From the NCBI GenBank assembly GCA_947477745.1, contig CANJUF010000018.1, positions 1 to 60,775 on the forward strand: a stretch of 60,775 nucleotides of DNA, in the 5' to 3' direction. Positions within the stretch are counted from its first letter, which is position 1, and the number at the start of each line of letters is the position of its first letter. The notes beneath the pieces are model-generated. The model saw only the letters and a list, made by a program, of their open reading frames with translations, searched no databases and was not told where the DNA came from. A program made the translations under genes and the position numbers. The DNA is from Sphingomonadaceae bacterium (GTDB taxonomy: Bacteria; Pseudomonadota; Alphaproteobacteria; Sphingomonadales; Sphingomonadaceae). Shown piece after piece: positions 44,703 through 53,323 of this stretch.

Positions 44703-47549
44703 CTATTCCGCCGGTTCGGCAGGCACGATGCGGCGGCTCTTTTCCGACCAGGACGCATAGCTTTCCTGCCACTCGCTGGGGCCGTTCGACGCCATCACCT
44801 GCACCGCCGTCACCTTGTATTCGGGGCAATTGGTCGCCCAATCGGAATATTCGGTGGTGACGACATTGGCCTGCGTCGCCGGGTGGTGGAAGGTGGTGTA
44901 GACCACGCCGGGGGCGACCCGGTCGGTGACATCGGCGCGCAGGGTGGTCTCACCGGTGCGGCTGGCGAGGCGGACCCAGTCGCCGCTCTTGAGACCGCGG
45001 TTCTCGGCATCGCTGGGATGGATCTCAAGCACGTCTTCCTCGTGCCACACCACGTTTTCGGTGCGCCGGGTCTGCGCGCCGACATTGTACTGCGACAGGA
45101 TGCGCCCGGTGGTGAGCAGCAGCGGATAGCGCGGCCCGGTCTTCTCGTCGGTAGGCACATAGTCGGTAACGACGAACTTGCCCTTGCCCGAAGCGAAGCC
45201 ATCGACGTGCATGACCGGCGCGCCATCGGGAAACTGCGCGTTGACCGGCCATTGCAGCGAGCCTTCCGCCTCGAGCCGCTCGAACGAGACGCCCGCGAAG
45301 CTGGGCGTCAGCCGCGCGATCTCGTCCATGATCTGGGCTGGGTGGGTGTAATGCCATTGCAGACCCATTGCATTGGCGAGCGCCTGGGTAACTTCCCAGT
45401 CTCCCATGCCATTGGCTGGTTCCATCACCTTGCGCACGAGCTGGATCCGCCGCTCGGCATTGGTGAAGGTGCCGTCCTTTTCGAGGAAAGTGCTCCCCGG
45501 CAGGAAAACATGCGCGTAGTTCGCGGTCTCGTTGAGGAACAGGTCGTGGACGATCACGCATTCCATCGCCGCCAGCCCTGCCGCGACGTGATGCGTGTTG
45601 GGGTCGGACTGGAGGATGTCCTCGCCCTGCACATAAAGCGCGCGGAAAGAGCCATCGAGCGCCGCATCGAGCATGTTGGGGATGCGCAGCCCCGGCTCCT
45701 CGTCGAGCGTGACGCCCCAGTCGGCCTCGAACAGAGCGCGGGTATCGCCATCGGAAATGTGGCGGTAACCCGATAGCTCGTGCGGGGAGCTACCCATGTC
45801 GCAGGCGCCCTGCACGTTGTTCTGGCCGCGCAGCGGATTCACGCCGACGCCGCGCCTGCCGACGTTGCCGGTCGCCATGGCGAGGTTGGCGATTGCCATG
45901 ACGGTGGAGGAGCCTTGCGAGTGCTCGGTGACGCCAAGGCCGTAGTAAATGGCCCCGTTACCGCCAGTGGCATAGAGCCGGGCGGCGGCTCGCATCTCAC
46001 CGGCAGGAACGCGGGTGACGGCTTCAAGCACTTCGGGGCTGTGGCGCTCCTCAGCAACGAACCGCGCCCATTCCTCGAACTCCTGCCAGTCACACCGCTC
46101 GCGAACAAAGACCTCGTCGGCCAGCCCCTCGGTGACGATGACGTGCGCCATCGCGGTCAGCACCGCGACATTGGTTCCCGGCTGCAAGGCAAGGTGATGC
46201 GCCGCCTCGATGTGAGGTGATCGCACCAGATCGATGCGGCGCGGATCGATGACGATCAGTTTCGCGCCCTGCCGGAGCCGCCGCTTCATGCGGCTGGCGA
46301 AAACCGGATGCGCGTCGGTCGGGTTCGCGCCGATGACGAGGATCACATCGGCCTGCATCACGGAATCGAAATCCTGCGTGCCCGCAGAAGTGCCGAAAGT
46401 GGTCTTGAGGCCGTAGCCGGTGGGCGAATGGCAAACCCGCGCGCAGGTATCGACATTGTTGCTGCCGAAGCCCGCGCGCACCAACTTCTGGACCAGGAAG
46501 GTTTCCTCGTTGGTACAGCGGCTGGAAGTGATGCCGCCCAGCGCCCGCGCGCCGTATTGCGTCTTGATCGCATTGAGCCGGGAAGCGGTGAAAGTCAGCG
46601 CCTCGTCCCAGCTCACTTCGCGCCACGGCTCATCGATCTTGTCGCGGATCATCGGCTTGGTGATCCGGTCGCGGTGATTGGCATAGCCCCAGGCGAAGCG
46701 CCCCTTGACGCAGGAGTGGCCGCGATTGGCCTTGCCGTCCTTCCACGGCACCATGCGCACAAGCTGTTCTCCGCGCATCTCGGCGCGGAAGGTGCAGCCC
46801 ACGCCGCAGTATGCGCAGGTGGTGACGACCGCCCGCTCGGGCTTACCAATGGCCTTGACCGATTTCTCCTGAAGCGTCGCGGTCGGGCAGGCCTGCACGC
46901 AGGCACCGCACGAGACGCATTCGCTCGAAAGGAAATCGTCGCCTTGCTGCCCGGCGCTCACCATGCTGGCGAAGCCGCGCCCGTCGATTGTCAGCGCAAG
47001 GGTGCCCTGCACCTCGTCGCAGGCGCGCACGCAGCGCGAACAGACGATGCATTTCGACGGGTCGAAATCGAAGTAGGGGTTGGACGTATCAGTTTGCGTG
47101 CCGAGGTGGTCCGCGCCTTCGTAGCCATAGCGCACGTCGCGCAGACCCACCGCGGCGGCCTGATCCTGAAGCTCGCAATCGTTGTTGGCGCTGCAGGTGA
47201 GGCAGTCGAGAGGGTGATCGGAGATGTAAAGCTCCATCACGCCCCGCCGCAGCTTTTCGAGGCGGGGCGTCTGCGTGGAAACCTCCATGCCCTGCTCGGC
47301 GGGCGTGGTGCAGCTTGCGGGCGTCCCCTTGCGGCCCTCGATCTCGACGAGGCAAAGCCGGCACGAACCGAACGCCTTGACGTTGTCAGTCGCGCACAAT
47401 TTCGGGATCGCGCCGCCGCATTCCGCTGCTGCGCGCATGACCGAGGTTCCTGCAGGCACGGTGACTTCCCGCCCATCGATGGTGAGCGTCACGAAGGTAT
47501 CTGATAGCGCCTCGGGCGTGCCGAAATCGGTCTGCCGTTCATAGGTCAC
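44703..47549 (-). CDS. fdsA: NAD-dependent formate dehydrogenase alpha subunit
   Basis: Oxidises formate to CO2 at a bis-MGD molybdenum centre. 948 residues. N-terminal 2Fe-2S ferredoxin (CGGAIPKLC and GSCRLC), His-Cys cluster HPLDCLTCSANNDC, two 4Fe-4S motifs (CIVCSRCVRAC near 168 and CVSCGACVQACP near 212), then the catalytic domain with CAYCGVGC near 247. The molybdenum ligand is Cys373 in CARVCHSPT, so it is not a selenoprotein. Its start overlaps mobA by 11 bases. Confidence 0.97.
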   Translation of the reverse strand: MTYERQTDFGTPEALSDTFVTLTIDGREVTVPAGTSVMRAAAECGGAIPKLCATDNVKAFGSCRLCLVEIEGRKGTPASCTTPAEQGMEVSTQTPRLEKLRRGVMELYISDHPLDCLTCSANNDCELQDQAAAVGLRDVRYGYEGADHLGTQTDTSNPYFDFDPSKCIVCSRCVRACDEVQGTLALTIDGRGFASMVSAGQQGDDFLSSECVSCGACVQACPTATLQEKSVKAIGKPERAVVTTCAYCGVGCTFRAEMRGEQLVRMVPWKDGKANRGHSCVKGRFAWGYANHRDRITKPMIRDKIDEPWREVSWDEALTFTASRLNAIKTQYGARALGGITSSRCTNEETFLVQKLVRAGFGSNNVDTCARVCHSPTGYGLKTTFGTSAGTQDFDSVMQADVILVIGANPTDAHPVFASRMKRRLRQGAKLIVIDPRRIDLVRSPHIEAAHHLALQPGTNVAVLTAMAHVIVTEGLADEVFVRERCDWQEFEEWARFVAEERHSPEVLEAVTRVPAGEMRAAARLYATGGNGAIYYGLGVTEHSQGSSTVMAIANLAMATGNVGRRGVGVNPLRGQNNVQGACDMGSSPHELSGYRHISDGDTRALFEADWGVTLDEEPGLRIPNMLDAALDGSFRALYVQGEDILQSDPNTHHVAAGLAAMECVIVHDLFLNETANYAHVFLPGSTFLEKDGTFTNAERRIQLVRKVMEPANGMGDWEVTQALANAMGLQWHYTHPAQIMDEIARLTPSFAGVSFERLEAEGSLQWPVNAQFPDGAPVMHVDGFASGKGKFVVTDYVPTDEKTGPRYPLLLTTGRILSQYNVGAQTRRTENVVWHEEDVLEIHPSDAENRGLKSGDWVRLASRTGETTLRADVTDRVAPGVVYTTFHHPATQANVVTTEYSDWATNCPEYKVTAVQVMASNGPSEWQESYASWSEKSRRIVPAEPAE

Positions 47550-48069
47550 GGCGTTTCTCCGCTTCCGCCAGGTCGGCGGTCGTGTTGATGTTAGCAGGTT
47601 TCGCCGCGAGATTCACGGGCCGTGCGCCGATTGCTTCGGCAAAAGCGAGCATCGAGTGGCGGCCCTCTCCGGTCAGCACGGCCTCGATCGCTTCGCAGGC
47701 CGAGGGCAGCCACAGGCCCACAACCGGCTGGCTGGCGAGATAGGCGTGTCCGGGCGTTAGCAAATCGGGCAGGTCTTCGGGAAGGCCGATTGAATCGACG
47801 CCCACGGTCAGCACCGCGTGGTAGCCTTCGTCGCGCGCAAGATGCAGCCCGGCGGCGATTCCGCCGAGCGGCCCTGCTCCGGGCGCAGGCCAGTCCGGAA
47901 TGCAAGGCGCGGGCGCCGTCTCGCGGCCGGCGACGACGACATATTCGCACCAGCCCGCCAGCCGATCGACCGCGCGCGCCAGCAGGGTATGGCCGCCGAG
48001 TTCGGCCAGCGCCTTGTCGCTGCCGAAACGGCTCGATTGCCCGCCGGCGAGGACGCAGCCCAGGATCAC
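47539..48069 (-). CDS. mobA: Molybdenum cofactor guanylyltransferase
   Basis: Adds GMP to molybdopterin to make the MGD cofactor that FdsA needs. 176 residues with LAGGQSSRFGSDKA near the N-terminus and VGVDSIGLPEDLP near 93, where the usual Asp metal site is conserved. The start is GTG at 48069, overlapping the fdsB stop as GTGA. Its 3' end overlaps fdsA by 11 bases. It occupies the position where an fdhD/fdsC gene is found in other fds operons; no fdhD is in the window. Confidence 0.93.
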   Translation of the reverse strand: MILGCVLAGGQSSRFGSDKALAELGGHTLLARAVDRLAGWCEYVVVAGRETAPAPCIPDWPAPGAGPLGGIAAGLHLARDEGYHAVLTVGVDSIGLPEDLPDLLTPGHAYLASQPVVGLWLPSACEAIEAVLTGEGRHSMLAFAEAIGARPVNLAAKPANINTTADLAEAEKRRDL

Positions 48070-49580
48070 ATGAAGTCCTCCGGCCAGTGCCTGAGCGCGG
48101 AAAGCACCGGGTAAGGCGTGAAACCACCCAGCGCGCAGAGCGAAGCATCGCGCATAGTCTCGCACAGGTCTTCGAGCAAGGCGATCTCCTGCTCGCGGCT
48201 TCGCGGCTGCTTGGGCGCATTGTGCATCTGGGGCAGCGACTCGACCTTTCCGGGCGCACGCCCGCCGCCCGAACGAATGCGATCGATCAGTTCGACGCCG
48301 CGGGTCGAGCCGATCCGGCAGGGGGTGCACTTGCCGCAGCTTTCCGCCGCGCAGAATTCCATCGCGAACCGCGCCATGCCGCCCATGTCCGCCGTGTCGT
48401 CGAACACCGTGACGCCGCCGTGACCGATCAGCGCGCCGGCTGCACCATAGGCCTCGTAATCGAACGGCAAGTCGAACTGGTCGGGGCGGATATAGGCGCC
48501 GAGCGGCCCGCCGACCTGCACCGCCTTGACCGGGCGGCCGGTTGCAGTGCCGCCGCCGATCTCATGAACCAGTTCGCCAAGTGTGATCCCGAATGCAGTT
48601 TCACAGAGCCCGCCGTGCTTGACGTTTCCGGCAAGCTGGATCGGCATGGTGCCCTTGGAGCGCTCCACGCCAAGGCTGTCATAAAGCGAAGCCCCGCCCG
48701 GCGTCATGATATGCGGAATGGCCGCAAGCGTGAGCACGTTGTTGACCACGGTCGGACAGCCGAACAGCCCTTCAAGGGCGGGCAGCGGCGGCTTGGCGCG
48801 CACTTCGCCGCGCTTGCCTTCGATCGAGTTGAGCAAGGAAGTTTCTTCGCCGCAGACATAGGCTCCGGCGCCGACCCTCACCTCGATAACGAAAGGTGCG
48901 ATCCGCGCTGCGCAAAGATCTAAAGCTGGATTGAGCTTTGCGATGGCGTGCGGGTATTCGCTGCGAACATAGATATAGCCCTGCAATGCGCCGACCGCGT
49001 GCGCGGCAATGGCCATGCCCTCGATCAGCGCGAAGGGATCGCCCTCCATCAGCATCCGGTCGGCGAATGTACCGCTGTCGCCTTCGTCAGCGTTGCAGAC
49101 GATATATTTGCGCGGTCCAGCCGCTTGCAGGACCGTGCGCCACTTGATGCCTGCCGGAAAGCCCGCCCCGCCCCGTCCGCGCAGGCCCGATGCGATCACT
49201 TCCTCGACAACCTGCTGGGGCGCCATAGCCCGGGCGCGATCAAGACCCATCCAGCCGCCGGTTGCGGCATAGTCGTCGAGGCTGAGCGGCCGCGTCTTGC
49301 CCGCGCGCGCGAAAGTCAGCCGCTGCTGACTTGCCAGGAAGGTGTGATCCTCGATCCGCCCGATCGCCTTGGCGCTGCTTCCCTCAAGCACCGATGCGAC
49401 ATCGCCCGCGGTCAGCGGCCCCCAGCCCTGCCCGCCAATCTCCGCAAGCGGCTCAAGCCAATGCATGCCCCACGACGAGACTCGCTCCACCTTGCAACCC
49501 GCCGCCTCAAAAGCGCGCGCAACCTCGTCGGCTCCGCAGGCGAGCGCGAGCGCGTCGTCCGAGATGCGAACCAATGTCAT
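48066..49580 (-). CDS. fdsB: NAD-dependent formate dehydrogenase beta subunit
   Basis: Holds FMN and the NAD site and receives electrons from FdsA. 504 residues: a thioredoxin-like N-terminal domain (to about 120, lacking a 2Fe-2S cysteine set), then the 51-kDa NuoF-like domain with FMN motif GLRGRGGAGFPAG near 150, GAGAYVCGEETSL near 255, and the 4Fe-4S motif SCGKCTPCRIGS near 425. The ATG at 49580 overlaps the fdsG stop (ATGA). Confidence 0.96.
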   Translation of the reverse strand: MTLVRISDDALALACGADEVARAFEAAGCKVERVSSWGMHWLEPLAEIGGQGWGPLTAGDVASVLEGSSAKAIGRIEDHTFLASQQRLTFARAGKTRPLSLDDYAATGGWMGLDRARAMAPQQVVEEVIASGLRGRGGAGFPAGIKWRTVLQAAGPRKYIVCNADEGDSGTFADRMLMEGDPFALIEGMAIAAHAVGALQGYIYVRSEYPHAIAKLNPALDLCAARIAPFVIEVRVGAGAYVCGEETSLLNSIEGKRGEVRAKPPLPALEGLFGCPTVVNNVLTLAAIPHIMTPGGASLYDSLGVERSKGTMPIQLAGNVKHGGLCETAFGITLGELVHEIGGGTATGRPVKAVQVGGPLGAYIRPDQFDLPFDYEAYGAAGALIGHGGVTVFDDTADMGGMARFAMEFCAAESCGKCTPCRIGSTRGVELIDRIRSGGGRAPGKVESLPQMHNAPKQPRSREQEIALLEDLCETMRDASLCALGGFTPYPVLSALRHWPEDFM

Positions 49581-50002
49581 GCGTTTTCGATCAGGCGGGC
49601 AAGGCGCATCTCGTCGAGCCGCGCGTGGAGAGTATCGCCGATCCGCGCGGCTGGACTGGCCGAGCACAGACCCAGACAATAGACTGTCTTCAACCGCACG
49701 CGCGCGCCCGCAGCAGCCTCTGCCGCCGCAACCAGCGCCTCGACCCCGCGCGCCTGGCAGGCCTCGGCCCGGCACAGTTCGACGCATGGACGCGGATCAA
49801 GTTTCGCGGTGAAATCGTGGTAGAAGCTCACCACCCCGTGAATCTCGGCGCGCGACAGGTTGAGCGCCTTGGCGATGGCCGCCTCGGCCTCCTCGTCCAC
49901 GCAGCCGAACGCTGCCTGCACCTCGTGCAGCACAGGCAGCAGCGGCCCTTCGCGGTGCGCGTGCGCCGCGACGATCTCGTCGATCCGCGCGGCGACGCTC
50001 AT
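49577..50002 (-). CDS. fdsG: NAD-dependent formate dehydrogenase gamma subunit
   Basis: A 141-residue NuoE-like 24-kDa subunit with a thioredoxin-fold 2Fe-2S site: Cys residues in PCVELC and in VYCLGLC. It starts with the helical EIVAAHAHREG segment. The ATG at 50002 lies 4 bases after the VOC gene stop. Confidence 0.94.
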   Translation of the reverse strand: MSVAARIDEIVAAHAHREGPLLPVLHEVQAAFGCVDEEAEAAIAKALNLSRAEIHGVVSFYHDFTAKLDPRPCVELCRAEACQARGVEALVAAAEAAAGARVRLKTVYCLGLCSASPAARIGDTLHARLDEMRLARLIENA

Positions 50003-50006
50003 CACA

Positions 50007-50381
50007 TCATCCCAGTCGGTGAAGCCCGCACAGCTTGTTGCCGGCAGGATCGCGCAGGTAGGCGAGGTACATGCCCGAGCCCGGACGCTCGCCCGGAGGA
50101 TCCTCGCAGCTGGTGCCGCCTGCGGCGACGCCCGCATCATGCCACGCCTTCGCCTGCTCGGGGCTCTCCATCGCGAAACCAAGCGTGGCTCCGTTTGCGT
50201 GAGTAGCGGGCTGGCCGTCGATCGGCTTGGTCACGAGCAGGACGCCGCCGTTATGGGCATAGACCACGCGGCCATTGGGGTCCGTAAAACCCGGTTTGCC
50301 GCCGGTCGCGGTGATGATTGCGTCGTAGAACTTCTTGGACGCTTCAAGGTCGTTCGCGCCGACCACCATATGACTGAACAT
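50007..50381 (-). CDS. VOC-family (glyoxalase-like) protein
   Basis: A 124-residue vicinal-oxygen-chelate fold protein with two babba modules (MFSHMVVGANDLEASKKFYDA start, YLAYLRDPAGNKLCGL end). It has metal-ligand-type His4 and a C-terminal Asp/His pair, so a divalent metal site is plausible. It is placed between frmA and fdsG, close to both (15 and 4 bases), and probably belongs to the formaldehyde/formate operon, but its role there is unknown. Confidence 0.85.
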   Translation of the reverse strand: MFSHMVVGANDLEASKKFYDAIITATGGKPGFTDPNGRVVYAHNGGVLLVTKPIDGQPATHANGATLGFAMESPEQAKAWHDAGVAAGGTSCEDPPGERPGSGMYLAYLRDPAGNKLCGLHRLG

Positions 50382-50396
50382 TTCTGTTTCCTCTCT

Positions 50397-51503
<1,107 letters not shown>

Positions 51504-51709
51504 TGGCGGTCTTCATGGCGGGCACTCTCCCCAGTGTGCGTGAATCGCGGCCATTCGTATAGCGCGTGGCAATATGGGTGCAATGGCGGTTGAGCCGCAA
51601 GCGAGCGAAAGCTGCGAAACGATTGTACCGCCTGCGAATCCCATTGCGCGCGCGGCAAAGCGTTGGTAGTGGCGCTCCCCTCCACACCGATGCGATCAAG
51701 CGCGCATGA

Positions 51710-51783
51710 GGCCCGATGGCGGAGTGGTTACGTAGCGGACTGCAAATCCGCGCACGCCGGTTCGATTCCGGCTCGGGCCTCCA
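51710..51783 (+). tRNA. tRNA-Cys (GCA)
   Basis: Cloverleaf is complete: 7-base acceptor stem GGCCCGA/TCGGGCC, anticodon stem GCGGA/TCCGC with anticodon GCA at 51742-51744, T-loop GGTTCGATTCC and an encoded CCA end. It sits at the edge of the accessory island, as tRNA genes often do when used as integration sites. Confidence 0.96.
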
Positions 51784-51815
51784 CCTATTTTGTCCTTTAT
51801 ATTTAATATTTTAGT

Positions 51816-51827
51816 CCTAATATTAGG
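51816..51827. repeat. AT-rich stretch and palindrome after the tRNA
   Basis: CCTAATATTAGG is a perfect 12-base palindrome in a very AT-rich 40-base stretch between the tRNA 3' end and the integrase stop codon, which lies inside the palindrome. It could be part of the attachment region. Confidence 0.4.
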
Positions 51828-53172
51828 CCGCTCCGCTCATTTGGATTATCTGGGGCGTGTGTAATTCTGGTGTATTTACGTCAGGAAATGCCGTGTCGAT
51901 AGCCGCCATGGCGGTGTCAATATGCTCGCCCGAAAGATGGACGTAGCGCATCACCATCGCCAGTGTCTTGTGCCCGCTGATTCGCTGGATGGTTGGGAGA
52001 TCAATGCCCGCTTTCACAAGCTGTGTGATGGCGGTGTGACGCATTACGTGCGGCGTGACTTTACGAGGCTCAAGATTTGCCCGAATGACCGCTCGTGCAA
52101 ATTGGCGAGCCATGGTTCGGCGATGGCCAGGCATCCCGTCCATGCGTGTCACAGCAAAAATATACCCCTCTTGATCATCGCGTTGCTGACGCTCTTTTAG
52201 AAGTAGCTCAGTTAAGGCTCCTGTAATCGGTTGCCCAAGCGTAAAGTCAACCGGTTGGCCGTCCGAATCCAGTCCGGAATACGGCGACCGCTTGCCCATC
52301 AGCACGGTGAAGCGATCTTCGTTTCGAGCCAGAGCCTCTTGGGATATCCACTGACGGTGCATCATCTGCGGCATCAGATACCAGCGGCAGAACAAGAATA
52401 TCAGCGAGAGGCGCCCGCCTGGATTGGTGCGCGGCGCAGCGCCATGCCAGGTATTGCCGTTCCAGATGATGACTGATCCTGCAGGTGCCGTGATCGTGAT
52501 GGCTGTGGAGTCGTCCAGCGCCTCGCCAACGGACGGATGCCGTGCAAGCTTGTGGCTGCCCGGCACAAACGTGATCGCGCCGTTCTCCAGCGAATAGTCA
52601 GTCAGTGCCCAGGTCGCGTTGGCAACTTGCGCATAGGGCGGGAAAGGCGCTGGCTGACCGACCATGTCGGTGTGCAGTTCCAGCTTTTCGGGCGCACGAA
52701 CCTTGAGCATCGCGCTGTTGCTGCTGAGGATGCAGTTCTCGCCAAGAAGATAGGTCATCAGCGCCAGCACACTGCGCGTCATCAGCGCCTGCTCGAACAA
52801 GGGATCCTTGAACATAACCGCCGGCATGAAATGGCCCCGCCCGATCGCCGTTATTTCAGCCTTGATCTGATCGCCGTTTTCCAGATCGGGGCGGAAGCCC
52901 AAATCACTCTCGGCAAAATCCAGCAGTTTTTCCCGAAGTCTTTGTGCAAGGTCGCCAGCACCAATCTGATCCGGGGCAAGCGCAGTATAGCCCAGGTTAT
53001 CGAGTTCCCAGGCGTTTCGCTCCAGGCCAAGCTCAATGATCTCGGCCAATACGCGTGTGGCCGCATCGTCATGGCTGTCGGACGGAAGGAACAGGCCTGT
53101 AAACTCCGCGCGCGCATTCAGCCTTGGAAGCGTTTTCCCAACTGGTGGTTCGACATTGGCTGCCACGGCCAT
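51823..53172 (-). CDS. Chimera: PhyH-type dioxygenase fused to an integrase C-terminus
   Basis: A single open frame of 449 residues in two unlike parts. Residues 1-313 are a phytanoyl-CoA-dioxygenase-like Fe(II)/2-oxoglutarate fold: HTD motif His167-x-Asp169, distal His in TWHGAAP, Arg in GGRLSL. They are about 92 percent identical by eye to the dioxygenase at 59354. After TLGQ (near 52233) the sequence becomes the catalytic half of a tyrosine recombinase (PHVMRH, ISGHKTLAM, MRYVHLS), lacking its N-terminal domain and first catalytic Arg. The stop is 40 bases from tRNA-Cys. The integrase part is probably inactive; the dioxygenase site is intact. ATG 53172 is the start (MAVAAN). Confidence 0.85.
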   Translation of the reverse strand: MAVAANVEPPVGKTLPRLNARAEFTGLFLPSDSHDDAATRVLAEIIELGLERNAWELDNLGYTALAPDQIGAGDLAQRLREKLLDFAESDLGFRPDLENGDQIKAEITAIGRGHFMPAVMFKDPLFEQALMTRSVLALMTYLLGENCILSSNSAMLKVRAPEKLELHTDMVGQPAPFPPYAQVANATWALTDYSLENGAITFVPGSHKLARHPSVGEALDDSTAITITAPAGSVIIWNGNTWHGAAPRTNPGGRLSLIFLFCRWYLMPQMMHRQWISQEALARNEDRFTVLMGKRSPYSGLDSDGQPVDFTLGQPITGALTELLLKERQQRDDQEGYIFAVTRMDGMPGHRRTMARQFARAVIRANLEPRKVTPHVMRHTAITQLVKAGIDLPTIQRISGHKTLAMVMRYVHLSGEHIDTAMAAIDTAFPDVNTPELHTPQIIQMSGAA

Positions 53173-53323
53173 GTTCCTTTGCTGCACCTAGTTCCCATCG
53201 CTCGCATAGCGACACGGAACTCGCAAAGCGAGAACGTGCTCTCCCGTGCTGGCCACCCAATCCCAGCTGCAAATGGAATCGCGGAGACAATTACCCCGCG
53301 ACCCAAATCCGACGAAGATTGCT

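Noticed and set aside
51823..52230. A functional integrase
   Set aside because: The N-terminal DNA-binding domain and the first catalytic Arg are missing, so this part cannot recombine on its own.
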